Assembly (NCBI RefSeq): GCF_000022085.1
Contig: NC_011894.1
Coordinates: forward strand, 1,018,501 to 1,082,500
Direction of reading: 5' to 3'
DNA: 64,000 nucleotides
From: Methylobacterium nodulans ORS 2060
GTDB taxonomy: Bacteria; Pseudomonadota; Alphaproteobacteria; Rhizobiales; Beijerinckiaceae
How positions within the stretch are numbered: the first letter of the stretch is position 1; the number at the start of each line of letters is the position of its first letter. The position numbers were made by a program, and so were the translations under genes. Below are positions 52,997-61,627 of the stretch, in pieces. The notes below the pieces were generated by a model. It ran no database searches. It saw nothing but the letters and a program-made list of their open reading frames with translations, and was not told where the DNA came from.

Positions 52997-54307
52997 ATGA
53001 TCGAAGACACCATCGCACCCATCGAGACCTTCACGCCCCCGATGCGGGAGGTGAAGCTCCAGGACCTCAAATCGAAGACTCCCACCGAACTGATCGCCTT
53101 CGCCGAGGAGGTCGAGGTCGAGAACGCCTCGACCATGCGCAAGCAGGAACTGATGTTCGCCATCCTGAAGCAGCTCGCTGCCAAGGATGTGGAGATCATC
53201 GGGGCCGGGACGGTCGAGGTGCTGCAGGACGGGTTTGGCTTCCTGCGCTCCTCCGATTCCAACTACCTGCCGGGCCCGGACGACATCTACGTGTCGCCGA
53301 CCCAGATCCGCCGCTTCGGCCTGCGCACCGGCGACACCGTCGATGGCCCGATCCGGGGGCCGAAGGATGGCGAGCGCTACTTCGCGCTGCTCAAGGTCAA
53401 CACCATCAACTTCGAGAACCCGGACAAGATCAAGCACAAGGTCCATTTCGACAACCTGACGCCGCTGTTCCCGACGCAGCGCTTCAAGCTCGAACTCAGC
53501 GAGCCGACCCGCAAGGACTACTCGCCGCGGGTCATCGACATCGTCTCGCCGATCGGCAAAGGCCAGCGCGCCCTGATCGTGGCGCCGCCGCGCACCGGCA
53601 AGACGGTGCTGATGCAGAACATCGCCCAGTCGATCACCATCAACCACCCGGAATGCTACCTCATCGTGCTGCTCATCGACGAGCGGCCCGAGGAGGTCAC
53701 CGACATGCAGCGCTCCGTGAAGGGCGAGGTGATCGCCTCCACCTTCGACGAGCCGGCGACCCGCCACGTCCAGGTGGCCGAGATGGTGATCGAGAAGGCC
53801 AAGCGCCTCGTCGAGCACGGCCGGGACGTGGTGATCCTGCTCGATTCGATCACCCGCCTCGGGCGCGCCTACAACACGGTCGTGCCCTCCTCCGGCAAGG
53901 TGCTGACCGGCGGCGTCGACGCCAACGCCCTGCAGCGGCCCAAGCGCTTCTTCGGCGCGGCCCGCAACATCGAGGAGGGCGGCTCCCTCACCATCATCGC
54001 GACCGCCCTCATCGACACCGGCTCGCGCATGGACGAGGTGATCTTCGAGGAGTTCAAGGGCACCGGCAATTCCGAGATCATCCTGGACCGCAAGGTCGCC
54101 GACAAGCGCACCTTCCCGGCCATCGACATCACCCGCTCCGGCACCCGCAAGGAGGAGCTGCTGGTGCCGCCGGACACGCTCAAGAAGACCTACGTGCTGC
54201 GCCGCATCCTCAACCCGATGGGCGTCACCGACGCGATCGAGTTCCTCCTCGACAAGCTGCGGCAGACGAAGAGCAACGCGGATTTCTTCGATTCCATGAA
54301 CACCTGA
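52997..54307 (+). CDS. rho: transcription termination factor Rho, 436 aa
   Basis: The N-terminal helical domain ('[20 protein letters not shown]') is followed by the cold-shock-like RNA-binding domain ('[20 protein letters not shown]') and the ATPase with Walker A 'APPRTGKT' near residue 200 and '[13 protein letters not shown]'. The Q- and R-loops fall in '[20 protein letters not shown]' and '[20 protein letters not shown]'. A hexameric helicase that releases RNA polymerase at Rho-dependent sites. Length is slightly longer than E. coli Rho (419 aa). A hairpin repeat begins eight bases after the stop. Confidence 0.98.
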   Translation: MIEDTIAPIETFTPPMREVKLQDLKSKTPTELIAFAEEVEVENASTMRKQELMFAILKQLAAKDVEIIGAGTVEVLQDGFGFLRSSDSNYLPGPDDIYVSPTQIRRFGLRTGDTVDGPIRGPKDGERYFALLKVNTINFENPDKIKHKVHFDNLTPLFPTQRFKLELSEPTRKDYSPRVIDIVSPIGKGQRALIVAPPRTGKTVLMQNIAQSITINHPECYLIVLLIDERPEEVTDMQRSVKGEVIASTFDEPATRHVQVAEMVIEKAKRLVEHGRDVVILLDSITRLGRAYNTVVPSSGKVLTGGVDANALQRPKRFFGAARNIEEGGSLTIIATALIDTGSRMDEVIFEEFKGTGNSEIILDRKVADKRTFPAIDITRSGTRKEELLVPPDTLKKTYVLRRILNPMGVTDAIEFLLDKLRQTKSNADFFDSMNT

Positions 54308-54315
54308 TCGAGCCA

Positions 54316-54418
54316 GAGCATTTTCCGACGAAGGGGATGCCGGTTCGTCGCAGACAATGCGGCACAATCAAAAACCTGGAGCAGGGTCTGTTCACGGTGG
54401 AACGGACCCTGCTCCAGG
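54316..54418 (-). repeat. hairpin-headed repeat, copy C (inverted)
   Basis: Tail AGAGCATTTTCCGACGAAGG, GGATGCCGGTTCGTCGCAGA, CAATGC, then a head stem of about 18-19 bp (54375-54393 with 54400-54418; CTGGAGCAGGGTC core, one G-T pair) with loop ACGGTG, the complement of CACCGT in copy A. Follows the rho stop directly. Confidence 0.85.
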
Positions 54419-54450
54419 CGGCGCCCCGCGGGGCACCGTTTCGGTTCGCG

Positions 54451-55114
54451 TCAGGCGGCGTAGTGGCTGGGGAGCACGATCTCCCGCCGCCGCTCGTCCA
54501 CCACCTCGTCGTGCGAGAGTGCCGGCCCGCGCAGCTCGTAGGCGGCGAGGCTCGCCGCCGCCGTCCGGGGCGTCCAGCGGGCGTAGATCGGCACCAGCGG
54601 CTTGCCGTCATACGGATAGGGCAGCCCGAGCGGCTCCACCTGCCAGCCCAGCGTGATCAGCCGCTCGACGATGATCGGGTGGGTCTGCACCAGCAGGCCC
54701 TCGATGCCGAGCAGGCCGACCGCCTCGGACGACGGCCGCGAACTGGTAGCCGGCGATCGGATCGAGCGCCCGGCTCGAATCGCGCTTCCAGGGCGCCGCC
54801 GCGCAGCGCGTCCACTCGTAGATGCGCGGCCCCGTCGGGGCCCGCGCCCCCCGCAGGATCTCCGGATAGACGTGGCTCTGCAGGTGCGGCCGCGTCGTCG
54901 GCAGCAGGCGCGCATAGGAGATCACCTCGCCTCCGTCCACACCCACCAGATGGATGCAGTCCGGGCCGTCGAACTGGTCCTTCTCCCGTCCGTCCGGCTT
55001 GCGGCAAGCCTCCCACTTCAAATGCTCGACGAAAAAGCGGTGCCGGAATCGATAAACCTGTTCGATAAGCGCCGCATGATCGTCGCAGTTGCTGCGATCG
55101 ATTAATTTGATCAT
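54451..55114 (-). pseudogene. acyl-homoserine-lactone synthase (LuxI-like), one frameshift
   Basis: From the ATG at 55114: 'IEQVYRFRHRFFVEHLKWEA' and 'VISYARLLPTTRPHLQSHVY', with 'RIYEWTRCAA', the conserved Arg/Phe/Trp/Glu/Asp set of LuxI enzymes. After 'IAGYQFAAV' the frame is lost near 54735 by one base; the neighbouring frame continues 'AVGLLGIEGLLVQTHPIIVE' to a stop at 54451. The rest of the protein is intact, so this is a very recent lesion, a reversible site, or a base-call error. It lies beside luxR. Confidence 0.85.
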
Positions 55115-55170
55115 CGCATTATCCCCGACCAACGCGGGCAGATAATGGAAGATCTTGCTCGGGGCGAAAA

Positions 55171-55188
55171 TACTGTAAATTTACGGTA
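55171..55188. promoter_or_regulatory. lux-box-like palindrome
   Basis: TACTGTAAATTTACGGTA is an 18 bp dyad with one mismatched pair. It lies between the luxR stop and luxI, about 57 bases before the luxI ATG, the usual place for LuxR-acylhomoserine-lactone binding. Binding is inferred. Confidence 0.6.
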
Positions 55189-55203
55189 GCACTGAGCCGG
55201 CGA

Positions 55204-55941
55204 TCAGTCGATGAGACCGTGCCGGATCGCCTCGGCGATCAAATGGACACGGTTGGCGACGCCGAGCTTGCGGGCCGCATTGTTGAGGTAGGCCTCGACC
55301 GTGCGCTGAGACAGGGAGAGGATCTCGGAGATCTCCCAGCCCGTCTTGCCGGCGGCGGCCCACCGCATGCACTCGATCTCGCGGGCGCTGCAACGCGGCG
55401 GCTGGCGCTCGGGATCGGCGGGGTTCGACGGCATCGCCGAGAGGGCCCGCGCCGCCGAGAAGGCGTAGATCGCGACGAGGTGAAGCCCGGCCCGGGCATC
55501 GTCCGACAGGTCCATCCGGGATGCGCCGAAGGAGACGCCGGCCTCGCGCCCGTCGATCCGGTGGATCGGCACGCAGAAGCCCTGGTTGAGCCCGAAGGAC
55601 GGCGACTCGTTCATCACCGTCGCGGGGCCCGGATCGCTGCGGTCGTAAGGCGCCTCGTCCCACATGAACGGATCGAGGGTGCGGCGGATCTGGGCGATCA
55701 CTGGATCGACATGGATGTAGCGCCGCTCGGTGTAGCGCTTGGCCCATTCCATCGGCCAGCCCACCAGGAGCGAGCAGTCGTTCAGGTTCTCGCCCTGGCG
55801 ATGGGGCAGGCCGGTCACGATGAACGAGTCGTAGCCGAAATAGCGCCCAGCTTCCTTCAATTCGGAGAACAGCGCGGTTTGCGAGGATGCGGCCTGCAGC
55901 CGCCCGATCACGTCGAACGTTGCTTGTCGGACCGAATCCAT
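55204..55941 (-). CDS. LuxR-type quorum-sensing regulator, 245 aa
   Basis: Start chosen at the ATG at 55941; a TTG at 55992 extends the frame. The autoinducer domain (about 20-165) has 'GYDSFIVTGLPHRQGENLND' and the conserved 'WPMEWAKRYTERRYIHVDPV' with Trp, Tyr and Asp that contact the lactone. The C-terminal helix-turn-helix reads 'TGWEISEILSLSQRTVEAYL'. It would bind the luxI product and activate luxI at the palindrome between them. With luxI frameshifted it may sense signals made by neighbours. Confidence 0.92.
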   Translation of the reverse strand: MDSVRQATFDVIGRLQAASSQTALFSELKEAGRYFGYDSFIVTGLPHRQGENLNDCSLLVGWPMEWAKRYTERRYIHVDPVIAQIRRTLDPFMWDEAPYDRSDPGPATVMNESPSFGLNQGFCVPIHRIDGREAGVSFGASRMDLSDDARAGLHLVAIYAFSAARALSAMPSNPADPERQPPRCSAREIECMRWAAAGKTGWEISEILSLSQRTVEAYLNNAARKLGVANRVHLIAEAIRHGLID

Positions 55942-56323
55942 CGCTGTCACGAACTCCGCCACGCGGCGGCGCGGGAGGATGCCACCGGTCAATTATCTTC
56001 GATTACGCTGACGATGCATGGCAAGTCCATGGTGTTGGGAGACGGCCGTGAGGCGCATGGCGGATCCGCCGCGGCTCCTCTGCCCGCATGGGCGCGCCGT
56101 TGACGGGTGCCCGGGCCCGGATCCCGCATCCCTCGTGCCCGTTCGTCTCGCGAACATGTGTTCTCTTGGATCCCTTCTCTTGGACTGCGGTCGGGATTGA
56201 CGCTCGCCCCGACCTGCGTCCTCATCGGCCGACGAGCGGGCTTCAGCGACAAGGCCCGCCGCGAGGAGACGGCCGGATGGCGTGGAGCGCGGTCCCGACA
56301 GCAAAGCGCAGGTGCAGCGCGCG
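55942..56323. other. intergenic region between divergent luxR and moxR
   Basis: 382 bp. It should hold the luxR promoter and the start of the MoxR operon. Short open frames look like chance. I see no second lux-box-like dyad and no repeat element. Confidence 0.4.
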
Positions 56324-57340
56324 ATGAGGCATGCGGATCTCGCCTTGCCGCCCGCTGCCGCGACCGTCCCGCGCGACGACGGCGAGTTGCTGCGCGAGCG
56401 GGTGCTCACCCTGCGGGCCGGCCTGGAGGAGGGGCTGATCGGCTGCCGCGGGCTGGTCGAGCGGCTGCTGATCGGCCTGCTCACGGGCGGCCACCTTCTG
56501 ATCGAGGGAGCGCCCGGCCTCGCCAAGACGCGGGCGGTCAAGCGCCTTGCGGACGGGCTGCACACGGGCTTCGCGCGGGTGCAGTGCACCCCCGACCTGA
56601 TGCCGGCCGACCTGACCGGCACCACCGTCTGGCGGCCGGACGGGGGGCGCTTCGAGTTCCTGGCCGGCCCCCTGTTCCATTCCCTGGTCCTCGTCGACGA
56701 GATCAACCGGGCGCCGCCCAAGGTGCAGTCGGCCCTGCTCGAGGCCATGGCCGAGCAGCAGGTGACGGTCGCCGGCACCACCCACCCGCTGCCCGATCCC
56801 TTCATGGTGGTGGCGACCCAGAACCCGATCGAGCATGCGGGCACCTACCCGCTGCCGGAGGCGCAGCTCGACCGCTTCCTGCTCCACGTGGTGGTCGAGA
56901 TGCCGGACGAGGCCTCCGAGCGACGCATCCTCGATCTCGTCGAGGGCGAGATGAATGCGGAGGCCGCCCCGATGCCGGTGCGCCTCACCGCCGAGGACCT
57001 GCGCGCCGCGCGCGCCGCCGCCCTCAGGACCTACGTGTCCCCGGCCTTGAAGGACTACCTCGTGCGTCTCGTCGCCGGCACCCGCAGCGACGCGATCGCG
57101 CCCGATCTGCGGGCGGCGATCGAGCACCCGGTCTCGCCCCGCGGCACCCTCGCCCTGATGATCGCCGGCAAGGCACGGGCCTATCTGCACGGGCGCGACC
57201 ACGTGGTGCCGGAGGACGTGGCGGCGCTCGCCGCCGACGCCCTCTCCCACCGCCTCGCGCTGACCTGGCGCGCCGCCGCCGAGGGACAGACCGCCCGCGG
57301 CCTCGTCGCAGGTCTGCTCGAACGGGTGCGGCCTCTCTAA
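56324..57340 (+). CDS. MoxR-family AAA+ ATPase, 338 aa
   Basis: Start at 56324 ('MRHADLALPPAAATVPRDDG'); an upstream start is possible. Walker A is 'LLIEGAPGLAKTRAVKRLAD' and Walker B 'LVLVDEINRAPPKVQSALLE', with the sensor region 'FMVVATQNPIEHAGTYPLPE'. MoxR ATPases act as chaperones for VWA-domain partners; two such genes follow. First gene of a seven-gene cluster. Confidence 0.95.
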   Translation: MRHADLALPPAAATVPRDDGELLRERVLTLRAGLEEGLIGCRGLVERLLIGLLTGGHLLIEGAPGLAKTRAVKRLADGLHTGFARVQCTPDLMPADLTGTTVWRPDGGRFEFLAGPLFHSLVLVDEINRAPPKVQSALLEAMAEQQVTVAGTTHPLPDPFMVVATQNPIEHAGTYPLPEAQLDRFLLHVVVEMPDEASERRILDLVEGEMNAEAAPMPVRLTAEDLRAARAAALRTYVSPALKDYLVRLVAGTRSDAIAPDLRAAIEHPVSPRGTLALMIAGKARAYLHGRDHVVPEDVAALAADALSHRLALTWRAAAEGQTARGLVAGLLERVRPL

Positions 57341-57411
57341 GCAGAGTTGGCAGGCCACCGCTTCGTCCGCTTCGGTTTTTGCTGTGTCGCAGGTTTTTGA
57401 CGGAAAACCGC

Positions 57412-58380
57412 ATGGCACTTTTCCGAAACCTGCTGAGGAGCCCGGCCGTGGCCCGCCCCGTCCCGCTCGACCCGGCCGACGGCGATCCCTTCGCCGCTCG
57501 GGGGGTTGCCCTCGATGCCGCCGCGCTGATGGGCCTACGCCATCTCGCCCGGCGCGGGGCGGGCCGCGCGACCCGCAACCTTGTCGGCCTGCCGGGCGGC
57601 ATCGTCACGCGGCGGCGCGGGCGCGGCTCCGAGCCCGACGACGTGCGCCCCTACGCCGAGGGCGACGACGTGCGCCATATCGACCGCAACGCCACCGCCC
57701 GCACCGGCACCCTGCACACCCGTACCCACCACGAGGAGCGCGACCGCGCCGTCCTGCTGCTGGCCGATTTCCGGCCCTCGATGCTGTTCGGCACGCGCCG
57801 GGCGCTCCGCTCGGTCGCTGCCGCGGAGGCGCTCGCCCTCCTCGGCTGGCGCATCGTCGGGGACGGCGGCCGCATCGGCCTCGTCGTCGCCTCGGCCGAT
57901 CCCGAGCCGATCAGCCTGCGCCCGACCGGCGGCGGACGCGGCATGGGCGCGCTCGCCGGGGCTCTCGCCCGCGCCCATGCGCTCGCCCTGGCGGCTCCTC
58001 TGCGGCCGGATCCTCCTCTGGTTCCGGCCCTCGCCCGGGCCCAATCGCTGCTGCCGGCGGGCGGCCACCTCGTGATCGCGAGCGCCCTCGACGATCCCGG
58101 CGAGGGGTTCGAGGCCGCGCTCACGGCCCTCGCCGAGCGGGTCTCGCTCAGCCTGATCCTGGTGAGCGATCCCTTCGAGCGCGCGCCGCCTCCCGGCCTC
58201 TACCCCTTCGCGACGCCGGACGGGCAGCGGGGCACGGCGCGGGCCGGGCGCCGGCCGCCTTCCGCCGACGACCGGCTCGCCCGCTGGGCCCGGGCCGGGC
58301 TGGAGGGCGTGCGGCTCGACGCCGAGAGCGGGCCGGAATCCTTCGCACCCCTGATGGAGCGGCTCGATGCCGTGCTGTGA
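57412..58380 (+). CDS. DUF58-domain protein, 322 aa
   Basis: Start at 57412. The DUF58 signature 'GSEPDDVRPYAEGDDVRHID' is near residues 78-97, followed by 'NATARTGTLHTRTHHEERDR' and a VWA-like strand 'AVLLLADFRPSMLFG', where the metal site is degenerate. DUF58 proteins almost always follow MoxR. Last 14 bases overlap the next gene. Cytoplasmic by pattern. Confidence 0.93.
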   Translation: MALFRNLLRSPAVARPVPLDPADGDPFAARGVALDAAALMGLRHLARRGAGRATRNLVGLPGGIVTRRRGRGSEPDDVRPYAEGDDVRHIDRNATARTGTLHTRTHHEERDRAVLLLADFRPSMLFGTRRALRSVAAAEALALLGWRIVGDGGRIGLVVASADPEPISLRPTGGGRGMGALAGALARAHALALAAPLRPDPPLVPALARAQSLLPAGGHLVIASALDDPGEGFEAALTALAERVSLSLILVSDPFERAPPPGLYPFATPDGQRGTARAGRRPPSADDRLARWARAGLEGVRLDAESGPESFAPLMERLDAVL

Positions 58381-58828
58381 GGGCGCCCTCTCTCCGGCCG
58401 TCCAGGCGGCGCTCGCGGATCTGCGCGGCCTGCACCCGCCGCCCGAAACCGGCAGCCTGCGGCTCGACGTGCTCGCGGCCATCGCGCTCGGCCTGATCCT
58501 CGCCGCCCTCGTGCTCGCGGCGCAGGCGGCGATGCGTCGGCGCAGGATGTCCGTGCGGCGGGCCGCGCTCGCGGAACTCGCCGCCTCCCGCGGGCTCGAC
58601 CCGCCGGGACGTCTGGTCGCGCAGGCGCGGCTCCTCGCGCGCCTCGCCCGGACCCTCGGCATCGAGGGCGAGGACAGGGCGGCGGCCTTCGACCGCCTGT
58701 TCGCGACCGACTTCTTCACAGCCGGGCCGGGCCGGGCGCTCACCCGCGACCTCTACGCGCGCGCCGCACCCGACCTCGACGCGATCGATGCCGGCCTGAG
58801 CCACCTCCTCGCACGCATCCGGGCCTGA
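58367..58828 (+). CDS. DUF4381-domain membrane protein, 153 aa
   Basis: An N-terminal Pro-rich periplasmic segment is followed by one membrane helix ('VLAAIALGLILAALVLAAQA', about 34-53) and a basic cytoplasmic helical region with 'LARLARTLGIEGEDRAAAFD'. DUF4381 genes sit between DUF58 and VWA genes in this operon type. Function unknown beyond that association. Overlaps the DUF58 gene. Confidence 0.8.
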   Translation: MPCCEGALSPAVQAALADLRGLHPPPETGSLRLDVLAAIALGLILAALVLAAQAAMRRRRMSVRRAALAELAASRGLDPPGRLVAQARLLARLARTLGIEGEDRAAAFDRLFATDFFTAGPGRALTRDLYARAAPDLDAIDAGLSHLLARIRA

Positions 58829-58830
58829 CC

Positions 58831-59805
58831 ATGGCGATGCCGCTCACCGCCTTCGACTTCGCGGCGCCGCTGCTGCTGTTGCTGCTGCCGCTGCCGCTCC
58901 TGGTCGCGCGCCTGCTGCCGCCGGAGCGGTCGGGGGGCGCCGGCGCCCTCGTGGTGCCCGCCTCCATCGTGGCCCGCATCGGCCGCGGCGAGAACCTGCT
59001 CGCCCGGGCGCGCCGGCAGACCTTCCTCGCCTGGCTGCTCTGGATCGCCCTCGTCGTGGCGCTCGCGGGGCCCCGCCTCGTCCTGCCGGCTGCCGCCCTC
59101 CCGGCTTCGGGCCGGGAGATCATGCTGGCCCTCGACCTCTCGGGCAGCATGGAGCGGGTGGATTTCTCCCTCGACGGGCGCAACGTCGCGCGGCTCGCGG
59201 CGGTGAAACGGGTCGGCGCCGATTTCATCCGCCGCCGCGCGGGCGACCGGATCGGCCTCGTGATCTTCGCCGATCAGGCGGATGTCGCGGCCTCCCTGTC
59301 CTTCGACACCGCCTCGGTGGCGCATGCCCTCGACGAGGCGCAGATCGGCCTCGTCGGCCGCTCGACCGGCATCGGCGACGGGCTCGGCCTTGCCCTCAAG
59401 CGCCTCGACGCCACGCCGGCGCGCGAGAAGGTGGTGGTGCTGCTCTCGGACGGCGCCAACAATGCCGGGCAGACGACGCCGCACGATGTGGCAGCCCTCG
59501 CCCGCGAACTCGGCATCCGGGTCCACACCATCGCGCTCGGACCCCGCGACTTGTCGGATGCGGAGGGCGATCCGGACGTGGTCGATACGGAAGCCCTGCG
59601 CGACGTCGCCACGACGAGCGGCGGGCGCTTCTTCCGGGTGCGCACCACCGACGACCTTGCCGCCGTGGCCGATTCCATCGACGCCATCGAAGGAGGCCGG
59701 GCCAAGGCTCCGCCCGTGCCGCTGCGCCGGGATCTCTGGCCCTGGCCCGGCGGGCTCGCCCTGCTCACGGCCGTCGGGCTGCTGCTCACGAGGCGCATGG
59801 CATGA
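58831..59805 (+). CDS. VWA-domain membrane protein, BatA-like, 324 aa
   Basis: Two N-terminal membrane helices (about 9-28 and 67-83), a VWA domain (about 97-280) and a C-terminal helix. The metal-ion site is complete: 'LALDLSGSMERV' gives DxSxS, with Thr in 'GRSTGIGDGLGLALK' and Asp in 'VVVLLSDGANNAG'. Works with MoxR in BatA-type complexes at the inner membrane. Ends in a four-base overlap with the next VWA gene. Confidence 0.92.
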   Translation: MAMPLTAFDFAAPLLLLLLPLPLLVARLLPPERSGGAGALVVPASIVARIGRGENLLARARRQTFLAWLLWIALVVALAGPRLVLPAAALPASGREIMLALDLSGSMERVDFSLDGRNVARLAAVKRVGADFIRRRAGDRIGLVIFADQADVAASLSFDTASVAHALDEAQIGLVGRSTGIGDGLGLALKRLDATPAREKVVVLLSDGANNAGQTTPHDVAALARELGIRVHTIALGPRDLSDAEGDPDVVDTEALRDVATTSGGRFFRVRTTDDLAAVADSIDAIEGGRAKAPPVPLRRDLWPWPGGLALLTAVGLLLTRRMA

Positions 59806-60722
59806 GCGATGCCGTGACCCTTCTGCGCCCCTGGTGGCTCCTCGCGCTGCCGCTTCTGGCGCTGCTCGCGTGGCGCGCGGCCTTCCGGGCCGCGCCGCTC
59901 GGGGACTGGATGCGCGCCATCGAGCCGCGCCTGTTCGCGAGCCTGCGGGCGCGCGGCGCCGTGCTGCCGGGGCGGCGGCAGGCGCAGGGTGCGCTCGCGG
60001 CCACGGCCGCGATCCTGGCGCTCGCGCTCACCGGTCCGGCCTTCCGGCGCAGCGACGCGGCGGGATTCCGCAATCTCGACGCCATGATCCTGGTGATGGA
60101 CCTCTCCCGCTCCGTCGCCGAGGGCGGGCGGCTCGACGAGGCGCGGGGCGTCGCCCAGAGCGTCGCCGAAGCGGCGGGCACCCGGCAGGTGGCCCTCATC
60201 GTCTATGCGGGCGACGCCTATCTGGCGGCCACGCCGACCACGGATCGCGAGGTTCTCGGCACCATCCTGTTCGCCCTCGACGGCGCCACAATCCCCGACC
60301 GCGGCAGTCATCCGGCCCGCGGCCTCGCGCTCGCCCGCCGCACGCTGGCCGAGATGGGCGCCGTCGCGGCGGATGTCGTGCTGCTGTCGGATGGCGGCGG
60401 CATCGACGACCCGGCGCGCCGGGAGGCCACCGGCCTCGCCCAGGACGGCCACCGGCTGCACACGCTCTTCGTCCCCACGCCCGCGCTGCCGCCCGAGGCG
60501 CCGCGGCCCGACCGCGCCGCCCTCGACCGGCTGGCCGGGATCGGCGGCGGCACCGCAGGGGAGGCCGATGCCCCCTCTCTTGTCCTCGCCGCTGTGGGCG
60601 AGACGACCGCCCGTCACCTCTCGGCCGGGGGCTACGCGGTGCTGGTCTGGCAGGATCTCGGGCGCTGGCTCCTGCTCGGCGCCCTGGCGCCGGCCCTGCT
60701 CCTGTTCCGCAGGAGCGCCTGA
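59802..60722 (+). CDS. VWA-domain membrane protein, BatB-like, 306 aa
   Basis: Same topology as the preceding gene: two membrane helices, a VWA domain and a C-terminal helix. 'LVMDLSRSVAEG' keeps DxSxS and 'DVVLLSDGGGIDD' the Asp. 'GDAYLAATPTTDREVLGTIL' is typical of BatB. Coupled to both neighbours by overlaps. Confidence 0.9.
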   Translation: MSDAVTLLRPWWLLALPLLALLAWRAAFRAAPLGDWMRAIEPRLFASLRARGAVLPGRRQAQGALAATAAILALALTGPAFRRSDAAGFRNLDAMILVMDLSRSVAEGGRLDEARGVAQSVAEAAGTRQVALIVYAGDAYLAATPTTDREVLGTILFALDGATIPDRGSHPARGLALARRTLAEMGAVAADVVLLSDGGGIDDPARREATGLAQDGHRLHTLFVPTPALPPEAPRPDRAALDRLAGIGGGTAGEADAPSLVLAAVGETTARHLSAGGYAVLVWQDLGRWLLLGALAPALLLFRRSA

Positions 60723-61627
60723 TGCCCTTTTCCCCCGCCGTCCCCGCCGGCCGCCCGGCTCTCGCCCGCCCGAGCCTCGGCGGGACCGGCCTGCTGCTCG
60801 TCGCCGCAGCCGCGCTCGCCGGGCTCGCCCTGCTGGCCGTGCCGCGGGCGACATTCGGCCGGGCTCTCCTCGCCGCGGGCCTGCCCGACCTTGCGGCACG
60901 CGTCGCCGACGATCCGGGCTGGCGCGGCACCGCGCTCTACGCCGCAGGGCGCTACCGGGAGGCCGCGGCGGCCTTCGCGGAGGCCAAGGGCCGGGCGGCC
61001 GCCTATAATCACGGCAATGCGCTCGCCAGGGCCGGCGACCTCGCGGGGGCCTTGCGGGCCTACGAGGATCTCCTCGCCCGCGATCCCGGCAACGAGGATG
61101 CGCGGGCCAACCGCGACCTGATCGCCCGCCTGCTCGACGAAGCCCTGACCCTGGGCAGCCAGGCGGCGGGCGAGGCCAATGCCCGCGCGGACCAGACCAC
61201 GCGCTACAATGCCAAGGCGAGCAGCGATCCGGACGATCCCGGGAACAACTCCTTCGGTGAGGGCCTCGCGGGCAACCGGGAGGCCTCGGCGGCGGCCGAC
61301 TCGCCCGGCACCTCGAAGGCGGCGCGGACCGGCAAGGCGGAGCAGCGCTCCGTCGATCCCGGTCGCGGTGAGGCACGCGGCTCGGCCAGCGACGCCGAGG
61401 GCGGCGGGCGCAGCGGCGGCGGCATCGCCAGCGTATCCCAGATCGTGGAGCGCGAGGCGCGTCGCATCTCGAAGAGCTTCGAGGCCAAGGAGATCCGCGC
61501 CGACCGGCACTGGCTCACCACCATGACGGATGATCCCGGCCGCTTTCTCAAGCGTCGCCTGGAGGCCGAGCACCTGCGCCGGCAGGAGGCCGGTACGGCG
61601 GTGCAACCGGGGAGCAACCCGTGGTGA
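60722..61627 (+). CDS. TPR-containing BatC-like protein, 301 aa
   Basis: A membrane helix (about 21-43) is followed by TPR-like repeats ('ALYAAGRYREAAAAFAEAKG', 'NALARAGDLAGALRAYEDLL'), then a long Gly/Ser/Ala-rich disordered region (about 155-240) and a basic helical end. It fits BatC, the tetratricopeptide member of Bat operons. The stop TGA shares bases with the next ATG (TGATG), so coupling is expected. Confidence 0.85.
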   Translation: MPFSPAVPAGRPALARPSLGGTGLLLVAAAALAGLALLAVPRATFGRALLAAGLPDLAARVADDPGWRGTALYAAGRYREAAAAFAEAKGRAAAYNHGNALARAGDLAGALRAYEDLLARDPGNEDARANRDLIARLLDEALTLGSQAAGEANARADQTTRYNAKASSDPDDPGNNSFGEGLAGNREASAAADSPGTSKAARTGKAEQRSVDPGRGEARGSASDAEGGGRSGGGIASVSQIVEREARRISKSFEAKEIRADRHWLTTMTDDPGRFLKRRLEAEHLRRQEAGTAVQPGSNPW

